64,000 bases of DNA, from assembly GCF_004923315.1 (NCBI RefSeq), contig NZ_CP039644.1:287632-351631 (forward strand), written 5' to 3'. The notes below the pieces were generated by a model. It had not been told where the DNA came from, ran no database searches, and worked only from the letters and a program-made list of their open reading frames with translations. The stretch comes from Azospirillum sp. TSA2s (GTDB lineage: Bacteria; Pseudomonadota; Alphaproteobacteria; Azospirillales; Azospirillaceae). Within the stretch, counting starts at the first letter, position 1, and every line of letters begins with the position of its first letter. Shown here in pieces: positions 9,147-18,090 of this stretch. Both the position numbers and the translations under genes were made by a program.

Positions 9147-10106
9147 CTATTTTCCCGAGGCCGCCATCCGCCGCCAGTTCACGGTGTCGGACAGCCCGTC
9201 GCGCAGGTTGATCGCTGGCGTGAAGCCCAGCATGTTGCGGGCCTTGGCGGTATCCACCATCCGGACCGGTATGGCCGTCGGACGGTCGGCCTGGAACAGG
9301 ATAGGCGCAGTGTGCCCGGCGGCCTCCAGAATGGCTTCCGCCACCTCCCGGATCGTCGTCGTCTGACCGTAGCCGATGTTGACCGGGTCGCAGGACGGCA
9401 GCTTTTCCATTGCCAGAAGACAGCCATGGGCCAGATCGGCGACATGCAGGAAATCGCGAATCTCGTCGCCGCTTCCCCAGACGGTGAAGGGAGCTTCCCC
9501 CGCCAGTGCCCTGTCGATCAGCGCAGGAATGACATGGCAGGTTGCCGGATCGAAATTATCGTGGCGACCATAGACCGCAGTCGGACGGACGATGACGACA
9601 TCCGGGGCGTTCGCCTGACCATGAACGTATTCGCCCAGCCGCTCCAGGTAACGGCGCATCCATCCATAGCCGAAATATCCAGGGAAGACTGGACCGGACC
9701 ACATCTCCTCTTCGCGAACCGGGTGGCTGGTGACCGGATATCCGGTGGAGGAGCCAAACAACAGGATCCGCGACACGCCCGTATGCCACGCCGCTTCCAG
9801 CACATTGGCGGTCAAGGTTAGATTGACGGTGATGCCGCTCATCGCGGCGGCCGGCGAAACACCGGCGGCACCGGCGATCCCGGCACAGTGGAAAACACAA
9901 TCCGCCCCGTCCAGCAGGCGGCGGCAATCCTTCTGGTCGCGCAGATCCGCATCGACGATCTGTACCGCCGGGTCGAGACCATGCACCGGCCGGCGGTGCC
10001 TGGATACCCGAACCTTTCCCCCAGCGGCCAGCAGCGCACGGGTTACATGGCGCCCGATGAATCCGCCCCCGCCGGTGACGACGCAGCATTTGTCCCGAAA
10101 AAACAT
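9147..10106 (-). CDS. WcaG-like extended SDR (nucleotide-sugar epimerase/reductase) with altered YxxxK
   Basis: 319 residues. NAD(P)-binding 'VVTGGGGFIGRHV' at the N-terminus, 'LLFGSSTGYP' supplying the catalytic Ser/Thr, and 'VRPTAVYGRHDNFDP' mark an extended SDR close to GDP-fucose synthase-type reductases. The catalytic dyad reads Tyr-Gly-Trp-Met-Arg: the tyrosine is kept but the usual lysine is arginine. It is the last gene of the leftward operon that starts at 17848, three bases after the GT61 gene, and ends against the Nudix gene. By analogy with GDP-heptose pathways it could be the C4 reductase, or a weakly active or non-catalytic partner. Confidence 0.75.
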   Translation of the reverse strand: MFFRDKCCVVTGGGGFIGRHVTRALLAAGGKVRVSRHRRPVHGLDPAVQIVDADLRDQKDCRRLLDGADCVFHCAGIAGAAGVSPAAAMSGITVNLTLTANVLEAAWHTGVSRILLFGSSTGYPVTSHPVREEEMWSGPVFPGYFGYGWMRRYLERLGEYVHGQANAPDVVIVRPTAVYGRHDNFDPATCHVIPALIDRALAGEAPFTVWGSGDEIRDFLHVADLAHGCLLAMEKLPSCDPVNIGYGQTTTIREVAEAILEAAGHTAPILFQADRPTAIPVRMVDTAKARNMLGFTPAINLRDGLSDTVNWRRMAASGK

Positions 10107-10109
10107 GGC

Positions 10110-12425
10110 TCACCAGCCCTCCATCAGCCATTCCGTCCCGCGGCGCTCCAAGCCATCCAGCGCGGTCCCCACCTCCTCCGGAGCATAGCGGGTGATCCAG
10201 TTCAGCGCCGCGCCGGGCTCTATGAAGACATCCTCGCCGTAGAGACGGTGGTGAAGGCAGCGTGCATAGCCGAAGACCAGCGGCATCGACCAATGCCAGA
10301 TCCGACGGACTGCCTGATAGCGCGCGGCAAGGTCGAGAAGCCGGACGCCCGGTCCGCAGAAGGGCATGTTGGCAAATTGTGCCCCGGTGGCGCCGGCGAT
10401 CAGGCTGGCGGAAGCGAACAGCCGGATGGTGTCCGGGATCGACAGCCGGTCGGCCTGGAGCTTTTCCAGCCCGTGCCGGGCGAGCACATCGTCAAGGCCA
10501 TCCTCGTCGGCGATGCGGTGCCGGTCGGGCCAATGGGCGGCGCGGGACAGGAACAGCCGCGCATCGCCTGTCCGGGACGGACCGGCTTCCGCAAGCCCGC
10601 AGGCGCTCATCAGGGCCTTACGGATCTGCCCGATGGCCGACCAATAGGACAGGTCGCGCGGGGCGTAGGACCTCCGGAAGCGGATCAGGCAGGGGGATTG
10701 GGGAATCTCGCGGATCGGTGTTCCGCCGAAGGCCAGGGCAAGCATCTCGCGCTGGTAGGGGGCATGGACAAGCGCATGGACCGGCAGGCTGCGCAGAGCG
10801 GGAAAACTGTGCGCCGCCATGGCCCGGGAAAGGATCTCCCACAGGAAGTGGCCGTAATTCTCATGCCCGCCGATGAAGACGGCGTTTTCCACCTCCACCA
10901 CCTCCAGCTTGTGCGGAAGCCGCACCACCCAGTCCGGTCGCCGTAGGTCCCGAACCGGCCCCTGGACCGGCGACGGAATGACGGCAAGGGTCGCCGCAGA
11001 ATGGCGGGGAGGGATTTGGCTGATCCGATGGCAGACATGGGCGTCGGCGGACACGATATGGGCCGACGGCTTCCCCGGCCGGCCGCCGGCATCTCCCTGG
11101 ACGACCAGAACGTCGAAATCCGTCGGCCCTGCCACGAAGACTCCATCCTCCCACAAGGCGAGATCATCGGCCAGTTCGCGGGCGGAGGCCGGATGGGTGG
11201 ACGGATCCAGCGCGCGAAGGATCCGCCCGGACGCAGGCGGCGGCCCGGCGGAGGGCTGGGTCAATGCGGGATGGCCGGCGAAGAAAGCCCGGTAGGATCG
11301 GCCGCGCAACCGCAGCGGATGATCGATAGACTCCCGGAAAGCGCCATCCGGGCGACGCGGCATCGGAGCCGTGCCGGAAAGACCGTCGTCCGGATCCGCC
11401 AAGTCCCGCAAAGCAAGCGCGGTTTCCGCATCCGGCGCCATGGCATGGGCGGTCTGGGCCGCCAGACCTGCGGCGGCCGGATCGGACTCCGCCAGCGTCG
11501 CGGCCACCGACAGCCAATCCTCGACCGTCTCGGCGACGAACGACAGCCGCCGGGCGCTGCGGCGGGCGGCGGGGCTGTCCCCCAACTCCACCGAGGCCGC
11601 GGCGATGGCGCGCAGGGCGTCCGGGCTGCCCGGATGGCAGACGGATAACTGGCGGATGGCCTGTCGCAGAGCGGCGGCTTCCCCCAGGAATAGCAGCGAT
11701 CCGACGGCGGCGGCCTGGGCGGCCGGCGCGCATGCCTGATCCCGCAGCAGAAACAGCGCGTATTCCCGTTCCGGCTGCGGAATACCGCGGGCGCGCAGGG
11801 ACATCAGGCGATTGACGTGGGCCTCGGAAAGACCGGGCCGGGCGCGCAGGCAAATGTTCAGAAGCCGGTCAGCATCGTCCAGCCCGCCTTCGCTCCGGCG
11901 CGCGCGGGCAAGGTTGCGCCACAGCTCGGCGGACCCCGGATCGACCGACAGCCCGTTCCGGTAGGCGGCAGTCGCGTCCGTCATCCTTCCCTGCCCATAG
12001 CGGATGAGGCCGAGCAGCCGCCAGTCAGCCGCCCGTCCCGGCGGAGCGGCAGCCAGAGCCAGGACGGTCAAAGCGGCGGCATGATCGAGCCGGGCGGCAA
12101 GGAACTCCAGGATGGCGACGGCGCGCAGGTCTTCGGCCGGGGCATCCAGTGGCAGGGCCTTCGCCGCCGCCTGCGCCGCCGCCTGCGCCGCGGCGAAGGC
12201 CCCATCGCGTCGCAGGACGCTCAGCAGCGGGCCGGCCGGCGTTTCCTGCCGGAGAAACCTCGCCCAGGCTGCCGCCAGCAACCGGCCTGCCCGCTGATGG
12301 GAAACCACGAAATCAGGAAGCTCTTCGAGGATGGCGAGGAACCGCCTCAACTCCTCGAAGTCTGTGCTGCCGGACATGATCTGCGGCAGGGTGGCATCCT
12401 GTCCCCGTGATGCCGCAGGACTCAT
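10110..12425 (-). CDS. TPR protein with GT61 (DUF563) glycosyltransferase domain
   Basis: 771 residues. The ATG overlaps the stop of the upstream methyltransferase (ATGA at 12422-12425), implying translational coupling. The N-terminal half is alpha-helical with TPR units ('YRNGLSVDPGSAELWRNLAR' around 165). The C-terminal third has the GT61/DUF563 signatures: 'FIGGHENYGHFLWEIL' near 518, and 'ATGAQFANMPFCGPGVRLLD' near 690, which matches the G-A-x-x-x-N segment of the family. GT61 enzymes include xylosyl- and GlcNAc-transferases; the sugar used here is unknown. A cytoplasmic role in glycan assembly is inferred. Confidence 0.75.
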   Translation of the reverse strand: MSPAASRGQDATLPQIMSGSTDFEELRRFLAILEELPDFVVSHQRAGRLLAAAWARFLRQETPAGPLLSVLRRDGAFAAAQAAAQAAAKALPLDAPAEDLRAVAILEFLAARLDHAAALTVLALAAAPPGRAADWRLLGLIRYGQGRMTDATAAYRNGLSVDPGSAELWRNLARARRSEGGLDDADRLLNICLRARPGLSEAHVNRLMSLRARGIPQPEREYALFLLRDQACAPAAQAAAVGSLLFLGEAAALRQAIRQLSVCHPGSPDALRAIAAASVELGDSPAARRSARRLSFVAETVEDWLSVAATLAESDPAAAGLAAQTAHAMAPDAETALALRDLADPDDGLSGTAPMPRRPDGAFRESIDHPLRLRGRSYRAFFAGHPALTQPSAGPPPASGRILRALDPSTHPASARELADDLALWEDGVFVAGPTDFDVLVVQGDAGGRPGKPSAHIVSADAHVCHRISQIPPRHSAATLAVIPSPVQGPVRDLRRPDWVVRLPHKLEVVEVENAVFIGGHENYGHFLWEILSRAMAAHSFPALRSLPVHALVHAPYQREMLALAFGGTPIREIPQSPCLIRFRRSYAPRDLSYWSAIGQIRKALMSACGLAEAGPSRTGDARLFLSRAAHWPDRHRIADEDGLDDVLARHGLEKLQADRLSIPDTIRLFASASLIAGATGAQFANMPFCGPGVRLLDLAARYQAVRRIWHWSMPLVFGYARCLHHRLYGEDVFIEPGAALNWITRYAPEEVGTALDGLERRGTEWLMEGW

Positions 12426-13360
12426 GGCGTGCGTGTCGCCACCGGGCGCCAGACCACGAGCGAATAGGCTTCATGATAGAGGCTGCCGAAGCCGAGACGG
12501 CGGGCATCGATCAGTTCGGCTTTTCCCGCCGCAGCCTGCTCCCGCACCCAGCCGAGATAACCGTCGAGATAGCCACGATGCCGGTGATAGCGCAGAGCCA
12601 GATGGTCGAACAGCAGGCCAGAATCGTAGAAATCGGCGATGGGCTCCATGCTGACGACCAGCGCCGGCCCCTTTTCCAGAAGCCAGCGGGCGAAGATGTC
12701 GAAACGGCCGCCGGTCTGCTCCAGCGCGGCGAAGGTCATGGCGACGGTGCCGGCCGGAAAATCGAGGCCGGGGTCGGGGACGAAGAAGTCGAAATGCCGG
12801 CCATGGAGGTCGAGGCCATGGCGCTCGCCGATGCCGTTCACCAGGGCGACCGCCGACGGCGACCAGTCGAGACCGACCAGGGGCAGGTTGGGAAACAAGC
12901 GTCCGGCCGCCGCCAGGTTGAAGCCGCTGCCGCAGCCGAATTCCATGACATGTCGGGCGGACGGCAGGTAGCGGCTGAGCAGCCACCGGCGCAGCACGCC
13001 GAACCACGCGGTTTCGAAGCGGGGATCGTCCGGCCGGGCATAGTCCCCCTCCAGCCGGATCACCGGATGCGCCCCCATGAACACGGGGTTGAGCGCATCC
13101 AGGTTGCCGTCAGCGTCGATGAAGGCCTGCTTAGCATCCGACCAGCAGCGCTCCCACACGTCGCTGCGATGTTCCCCCACCCTGGTGAAGCCGTCCAGCC
13201 GGTCGAGGATGCCGAGAACGACCTCGTCACGTTCCGTTTGGGACAGGCGGCGGTAGCGGAAATCGAAGTCGGCCGAGGCCGCGGCGATCACGGAACGCTC
13301 CTCGCGCGAGGCGCCGAAGCATCGGATGAAGTCGTCGGGACCGAAGGTCAGGCTGTCCAT
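12422..13360 (-). CDS. Class I SAM-dependent methyltransferase
   Basis: 312 residues from ATG at 13360. The frame extends upstream, but that part is arginine/proline-rich shadow sequence. Motif I is 'HVMEFGCGSGFNLAAAG', followed by 'LVGLDWSPSAVALV'; 'AMTFAALEQTG' fits motif IV. A 150-residue N-terminal region precedes the SAM domain and begins 'MDSLTFGPDDFIRCFG'. It is preceded by the transketolase pair (29 bases) and coupled to the GT61 gene. A sugar O- or C-methyltransferase is the most likely role. Confidence 0.75.
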   Translation of the reverse strand: MDSLTFGPDDFIRCFGASREERSVIAAASADFDFRYRRLSQTERDEVVLGILDRLDGFTRVGEHRSDVWERCWSDAKQAFIDADGNLDALNPVFMGAHPVIRLEGDYARPDDPRFETAWFGVLRRWLLSRYLPSARHVMEFGCGSGFNLAAAGRLFPNLPLVGLDWSPSAVALVNGIGERHGLDLHGRHFDFFVPDPGLDFPAGTVAMTFAALEQTGGRFDIFARWLLEKGPALVVSMEPIADFYDSGLLFDHLALRYHRHRGYLDGYLGWVREQAAAGKAELIDARRLGFGSLYHEAYSLVVWRPVATRTP

Positions 13361-13389
13361 GGTGATGTTCCTGTTGCCGCCGCTCTGTC

Positions 13390-14265
13390 TCAGGAGGGAA
13401 GGCCGGCCATCATGCCTTCGACCGCCTGGCGGATGCCGGGAGGATCGAGAGCCAGCTTGGCGCGGATGTCGTGCACCGTGCCGTACCAGCCGCAGAAGAT
13501 ATCCGGCAGCCCGTGATAGGCGGTCCACAGGCCCGGCACCTCGTTGATCGCCTCTCGCAGGCCGAAGGCGTCATGCACCACGAGAATGCGGGTGTGGCGG
13601 AACCGTTCGACGACGGCGCGGTCGATCGGCTTGATGGTGTGGAAATAGGCCAGGTTGACGGGCAGATCCCGCACCGCTTCCAGCACGTTGGGAAGCAGCG
13701 GCCCGGCCGTCATCACCGTCACCCCGGCCCCGACGTCCTTGAGGACCGTCCCCTTGCCGAACGCCGTTTCGGTTTTCAGCGTGTGCGGATAATCGGACAG
13801 GCGGAAATAGGTGGTCTTGCTGTTGGCGTATTGGCTGCGCAGCAGGGACTCCAGCTCGTCCTCCGAACCCGGCTGCAGCACCTCCGTGTCGGGCAGCATC
13901 CGCAGGGTCGCAAGGTCGATGTGGGTGTGGTGCGTCGCCCCGTCCCAGGCATAGTCGAAGGACGCGCCGCAAGTCACGATGTTGCCGCCGAAACCGTTGT
14001 AGCACATGTCGAGCTTGATCTGCTCGACGCTGCGGTCGGTCAGGAAGGGCGCGATCGTGTGGACAAAGGGCCGGAAGCCGGTGGCTGCCATCCCCGCCGC
14101 CACGCTGATCAGCGTGTTCTCGCAAATCCCCATGTTATAGAGGCGATTGGGGAACTGTTCCTTGAAGCGGATGAACTGGTAGACGCTGACGTCACCCAGG
14201 ATCACCGCGACCTTTTCGTCTTCCTGCGCCAGGGCGGTGACGACGTTCTTAAACCGTCCACGCAT
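13390..14265 (-). CDS. Transketolase-like protein, C-terminal (pyrimidine-binding) subunit
   Basis: 291 residues. Matches the Pyr domain plus C-terminal domain of transketolases: 'VILGDVSVYQF', 'NRLYNMGICENTLISVAAGM' (the catalytic Glu that contacts the thiamine pyrimidine), then 'DRAVVERFRHTRILVVHDAF' in the C-terminal domain. The gene overlaps the N-terminal subunit gene by 17 bases, so the two are made together. Split transketolases in glycan clusters move two-carbon units in the synthesis of unusual sugars, for example higher-carbon or branched sugars; the reaction here is not known. Confidence 0.85.
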   Translation of the reverse strand: MRGRFKNVVTALAQEDEKVAVILGDVSVYQFIRFKEQFPNRLYNMGICENTLISVAAGMAATGFRPFVHTIAPFLTDRSVEQIKLDMCYNGFGGNIVTCGASFDYAWDGATHHTHIDLATLRMLPDTEVLQPGSEDELESLLRSQYANSKTTYFRLSDYPHTLKTETAFGKGTVLKDVGAGVTVMTAGPLLPNVLEAVRDLPVNLAYFHTIKPIDRAVVERFRHTRILVVHDAFGLREAINEVPGLWTAYHGLPDIFCGWYGTVHDIRAKLALDPPGIRQAVEGMMAGLPS

Positions 14266-15031
14266 CCAGTTCCTCCATCAGCTTGTCCAGGGTTTCCTGA
14301 TCGGGGGACTTGCGATGCCACTCATGCATGTTGTCCACCAGGGTCCGGCATCCCCAGCCTTTGCGGGTATGGGCGATGACTGCATTGACCTTGCCCGGCC
14401 GCGGAGCCAGGGCGGCCTGCAGGGCATCGACATCGTGCCCGTCGACCTCGACCACGTCGCAGCCGAAGGACGCCAGACGTTCGCCCGGGTTGGGAATCGG
14501 CAGACAGCGGACCTGGGACTGGTTGGCGTCGTAGATAACGGTCAGATTGTCCAGTTCCTGGTGTGCGGCCACCATCACCGCTTCCCAGACCGACCCCTCG
14601 TTGGACTCGCCGTCGCCGATCAGGGTGAAAATGCGACGGTCGGAGCCGGCGATCTTCAGGCCCAGCGCCATGCCAGCGGCCAGCCCGATGCCGTGGCCCA
14701 GCGACCCCGTCGACGCTTCCACACCCGGTACCTTGTAACGGTCGGCGTGACACCCGAACGAGGATTCGTGCAGGCCGAAGCGGCGGACGCCGTCGATGGG
14801 GAAATACCCCAGCTCCGACATCACGCAATACAGGCCGAGCGCCGCATGCCCCTTGCTGAGGACGAAGCGGTCGCGCCCGTCCCAGTCGGGCCGGGCCGGG
14901 TCGTGGCGCATGACGCCGTAGACGGCCAGCAGGCATTCGACAACGGAAAAGCAGGTCGGGATATGCCCATGTCCGCTGGAATGGGCGATGTCCAGAATAT
15001 TGCGCCGGATGCTCAAGGCGTCCCGTCTCAT
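14249..15031 (-). CDS. Transketolase-like protein, N-terminal (thiamine diphosphate-binding) subunit
   Basis: 260 residues. The ThDP motif GDG-(about 26)-N is visible as 'LIGDGESNEGSVWEA...' ending in 'YDANQSQ'. 'AHSSGHGHIPTCFSVVECLL' and 'DRFVLSKGHAALGLY' are standard N-terminal transketolase segments with the ThDP-contacting histidines. Together with the downstream subunit it makes one complete enzyme of about 550 residues. The pair sits in a nucleotide-sugar operon and not in a pentose-phosphate or Calvin context, which points to a dedicated sugar-building role. Confidence 0.85.
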   Translation of the reverse strand: MRRDALSIRRNILDIAHSSGHGHIPTCFSVVECLLAVYGVMRHDPARPDWDGRDRFVLSKGHAALGLYCVMSELGYFPIDGVRRFGLHESSFGCHADRYKVPGVEASTGSLGHGIGLAAGMALGLKIAGSDRRIFTLIGDGESNEGSVWEAVMVAAHQELDNLTVIYDANQSQVRCLPIPNPGERLASFGCDVVEVDGHDVDALQAALAPRPGKVNAVIAHTRKGWGCRTLVDNMHEWHRKSPDQETLDKLMEELDAWTV

Positions 15032-15076
15032 CCTCGTCCTCTCCTCATCCCGGTCCGGGAGTACGGCTGCACACCG

Positions 15077-15832
15077 TTACAAGACCACATACGAAACCCG
15101 CGCCGTGGTGGGCAGCCGTTCGATGCGGAGGTCGTTCAATCCGAAGACTTCGCGCAGCGCCACGGTTTCACCGGGGAAAATGTCATCGCACAGTTCATCG
15201 AACACCAGAACGCTGCCACGGCAGAAATGCGGCCGCATGGCCTCGAGCGCGGCCTTGGTGGGGGCATAGATGTCGAAATCGAAGATGGCGAGAGAGATGA
15301 TCGTCTCCGGATGCTGCTTCAGGTACTCCGGGATGGTCTGGCTCGCATCTCCTTTGACCAGTTCGAACTTCTTCAGATGACCGATCGGGTTCAGCGCTTC
15401 CTGAAGTTGCAGGATGTTGGAAAGCGTTTCCTCATACCCCTCGCTGACCGAGAACGAGCCGTCGGAGCATTTGCAGTTGCTGCCGTCCTTCTCGTTCATG
15501 CCGACGAACCCGGCGAAGGTGTCGAAGCCGATGATCTTGCGGTGACGGTTAAAAGGTTCGTAAATGCCGCGCAGAGCCGAGAGGAGCGACAGGGTCTGCC
15601 CCCAGCGGACCCCGCACTCCATGACGACGCCATGCGTGTTGACGATCTTCTTGTAAATTTCGTTGAAAAACAAAACCCGGGACAACGCCTTGGATGTCAA
15701 GAAAAGACCAAGGTTCGGCAGGATCTCGTCATCCGGTATCGGCGTGTTCTTCAAAAGATCGGTGAACGCCTTCTGGGATGCCTTTTCATCGTTGCTGGAA
15801 AGGACGATGGCGTCGTGCTTCTCTGTTTTCAT
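15077..15832 (-). CDS. TylF-like sugar O-methyltransferase
   Basis: 251 residues from ATG at 15832, which overlaps the upstream SDR stop (ATGA). 'VVMECGVRWGQTLSLLSAL', 'IIGFDTFAGFVGMNEKDGS', 'LAIFDFDIYAPTKAALEAM' and 'GSVLVFDELCDD' follow the order seen in macrocin O-methyltransferase (TylF)/cephalosporin-hydroxylase-like proteins, Mg-dependent enzymes that methylate deoxysugar hydroxyls; the paired acids near the C-terminus are the expected metal ligands. Context supports methylation of a nucleotide-linked or polymer sugar. Expression is probably coupled to the SDR gene. Confidence 0.7.
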   Translation of the reverse strand: MKTEKHDAIVLSSNDEKASQKAFTDLLKNTPIPDDEILPNLGLFLTSKALSRVLFFNEIYKKIVNTHGVVMECGVRWGQTLSLLSALRGIYEPFNRHRKIIGFDTFAGFVGMNEKDGSNCKCSDGSFSVSEGYEETLSNILQLQEALNPIGHLKKFELVKGDASQTIPEYLKQHPETIISLAIFDFDIYAPTKAALEAMRPHFCRGSVLVFDELCDDIFPGETVALREVFGLNDLRIERLPTTARVSYVVL

Positions 15833-16854
15833 CGCTTCCAAACTTCCTTGTTGTCGCGCCACCAGTCCACGGTCTGCCGGATTCCATCCTCGACGGAAAT
15901 CTCCGGCATCCAACCGGTCAGGCGTTCGATCTTGGTGCAGTCGAGTCCGCGGAACGGAATGGTCGTCGGCGCCTCTCCCAGCTGCCGGAATGCGCGCGGC
16001 TGATGGCCGGCGGCGCGCAGGGCGCAGGTCATGATCTCTTCCACGGTCGTCGGGCGCCCGCTGCCGAGATTGAAGGTTTCCCCCGCCGCCTCGTCGCAGA
16101 CCAGGAGATGCAGGACGGCACGGGCGAAATCATCGGCATGGATGATGTCGCGGGCGACGTCCAGACTGCCCCAATATTCGAACGGATCCATATGGTCGAC
16201 GGCCTTGCGCACCAGCGCCGCCACCACGTTGGAGTTCTCCGGATCGAAACGGGCGCGCGGGCCGTAGACGTTGGCCGCCCGCACCACCACCGTCGCCATT
16301 CTGGTCTGGGTTTGCCAGAACCGGCACTGCTTCTCGATGTAGCGCTTGGCCCAGCCGACACCGAGATAGGCCGGGTGCGGATCGGCGTCCCAGGCCATCT
16401 GATCTTCGCGGATTAGTCCATCGAAGGGCTGATACGCCGAAGCCGACCCGATATAGACGACGCGACGCACGCCGGCGTCATGAAGGGCCTCCAGCAGCAG
16501 GCTGTCCATGACCACGTTGTCGGTCACCTGGCGCCACGGCTCGCGCCGCGCCTGTGCCGCCCCGCCGGTTTCCGCGGCGGCCAGCACCGCCCAGTCGCAG
16601 CCGGCGACGGCCCTGCGGCAATCCTCGCGCCGGGTCAGGTCGGCGCCGACATGGGTGATGCGGGGAGAGGTGATGCCGGGCGGTGTGCTGCGTCCGATCC
16701 CGACAACCTCGACCTCCGGATCCGCAGCGAGCAGGGCGCGCACGATCGCCGTTCCGACCATGCCAGTGGCGCCGGCGACGAGCACGCGGCGGCCGGCCAG
16801 CCGGGTGAAGGGCAGGCGCGGGGCTGCGGCGGACTTACCGCTGAGGGTAGACAT
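15829..16854 (-). CDS. Extended SDR (nucleotide-sugar epimerase/reductase) lacking the catalytic tyrosine
   Basis: 341 residues from ATG at 16854, which lies 20 bases inside the upstream dehydratase gene. 'VLVAGATGMVGTAIVRALL' is the NAD(P) loop, 'VVYIGSASAYQPF' carries the catalytic Ser region, and 'VRAANVYGPRARFDPENSN' is typical of WcaG-like SDRs. At the YxxxK position the sequence is Val-Gly-Trp-Ala-Lys: the lysine is kept and the tyrosine is valine (nearest Tyr is four residues earlier). Likely role: epimerase, reductase or partner acting after the 4,6-dehydratase. An earlier start at 16887 is possible but lacks support. Confidence 0.75.
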   Translation of the reverse strand: MSTLSGKSAAAPRLPFTRLAGRRVLVAGATGMVGTAIVRALLAADPEVEVVGIGRSTPPGITSPRITHVGADLTRREDCRRAVAGCDWAVLAAAETGGAAQARREPWRQVTDNVVMDSLLLEALHDAGVRRVVYIGSASAYQPFDGLIREDQMAWDADPHPAYLGVGWAKRYIEKQCRFWQTQTRMATVVVRAANVYGPRARFDPENSNVVAALVRKAVDHMDPFEYWGSLDVARDIIHADDFARAVLHLLVCDEAAGETFNLGSGRPTTVEEIMTCALRAAGHQPRAFRQLGEAPTTIPFRGLDCTKIERLTGWMPEISVEDGIRQTVDWWRDNKEVWKR

Positions 16855-17848
16855 GGCCGCCCGCGATCCGTTCACGCCAATATTCAAGCAGATCGGCCAT
16901 GGTCTTTTCGAAGGGGATCTCGGGCTTCCATCCGGTGTGGCGGCTGAATTTTAGCGTATCCGGCACCTGGAGGTCGGCGTCCACCGGACGCATGCGCTGC
17001 GGATCCTGTTCGATGGTGATGTCGGTCCGGGTCGACAGCGACAGCAGATGGCGGAGCATGTCCCCCACGGTGCAGCTATAGCTGCCTCCGATGTTGTAAT
17101 ATTCGCCAGGAACGGGGTTGACGGTGACCAGCAGGTAATAGGCGCGCACAGCGTCGCGAACATCGGCCCAGGTGCGCATCGACGCCAGATTGCCGACCTT
17201 GATGACGGGGGGCAACCGGCCATGCTCGATCAGGGCGATCTGCTTGGCGAAAGTGGACTCCGCAAAGACGTCTCCCCGGCGCGGTCCGGTGTGGGTGAAC
17301 ATGCGGGTGGTGACGGTCCTCATCCCATAGGCTTCACCGTAATAACGCCCGATCAGGTCCGTGCCGACCTTCGAGATCGCATAGGGGGAGGCGGGATGGA
17401 ACGAACATTCCTCGTCGATGGGCAGTTTGTCCGCGGACACCCGTCCGAACACCTCCGACGAGGCGCAGACATGGATAACGGGATCAATGCCCGCGGTCCG
17501 GCGAATGGCCTCGAGCAGGCGTGCGGTTCCGGTGATGTTGACGTCCAGCGTCTGCAACGGTGCCGAAAAGCTGGTCTTCGGATAGCTCTGGGCGGCCAAA
17601 TGGAAGACGTAATCAGGACGCGACCGCTCGACCGCCTCGGCAAGGGAGGGGAAGTCGGTGAGGTCGCCGTCCAGCATGAAGACGCGGTCTCCCGCATCGA
17701 TCCGCGGGATCAGATGGCGGATGTTGTCGAGCGGGCTGCGCCAGCGGCACATCCCGAAGATTTCCCAATCGGTTTCTGCGAGCAGGTAATCGGCCAGATG
17801 AGAACCGACCATACCAGTAAACCCAGTAATGAGCGCCCGTTTAGCCAT
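16835..17848 (-). CDS. GDP-mannose 4,6-dehydratase-like NAD-dependent sugar dehydratase
   Basis: 337 residues. Start at 17848 is backed by GGAAGAAT just upstream and by 'MAKRALITGFTGMVGSHLADYLL' beginning the Rossmann fold. 'GDLTDFPSL', 'FHLAAQSYPKTSF', 'VCASSEVFG', 'SPYAISKVGTDLI' (intact YxxxK) and 'FTHTGPRRGD' match GDP-mannose 4,6-dehydratases. In C. jejuni a homologous dehydratase (DdahA/DmhA) acts on GDP-D-glycero-manno-heptose; the HddA-like kinase elsewhere in this window makes a GDP-heptose substrate plausible here too, with GDP-mannose the alternative. First gene of the leftward operon. Confidence 0.8.
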   Translation of the reverse strand: MAKRALITGFTGMVGSHLADYLLAETDWEIFGMCRWRSPLDNIRHLIPRIDAGDRVFMLDGDLTDFPSLAEAVERSRPDYVFHLAAQSYPKTSFSAPLQTLDVNITGTARLLEAIRRTAGIDPVIHVCASSEVFGRVSADKLPIDEECSFHPASPYAISKVGTDLIGRYYGEAYGMRTVTTRMFTHTGPRRGDVFAESTFAKQIALIEHGRLPPVIKVGNLASMRTWADVRDAVRAYYLLVTVNPVPGEYYNIGGSYSCTVGDMLRHLLSLSTRTDITIEQDPQRMRPVDADLQVPDTLKFSRHTGWKPEIPFEKTMADLLEYWRERIAGGHVYPQR

Positions 17849-18090
17849 TATTCTTCCTGCCTGCGTTTCCCGTTCTGATGGGAAGACAGCTCCCGCGAAG
17901 GCCTGCAATCACATGGGTATACAATAGCTTCGGCGGCGGCAAGGCTTTCCATCAGGCTCGGCTGCATACCCAAAGCCTCCCCGGCGGGAACCATTAAATT
18001 CACAAATTTTAACCACTTGGCGATAGGCTTCGCCGCCTTCGGCCTGCGATTCCCCAGCGCCCGATAACGCCCAATAACGATGGCTCCGCA
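17849..18090. promoter_or_regulatory. Divergent intergenic region, probable promoters for both glycan operons
   Basis: 242 bases between the leftward dehydratase operon and the rightward GT2-GT41 operon. It holds the dehydratase ribosome-binding site (GGAAGAAT) and AT-rich patches around 17915-17925 (TATACAATAG) and 17995-18015 (AAATTCACAAATTTTAACC), which stand out against GC-rich surroundings. No convincing full promoter pair could be fixed. It must hold both promoters if each strand is a separate unit. Confidence 0.4.
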
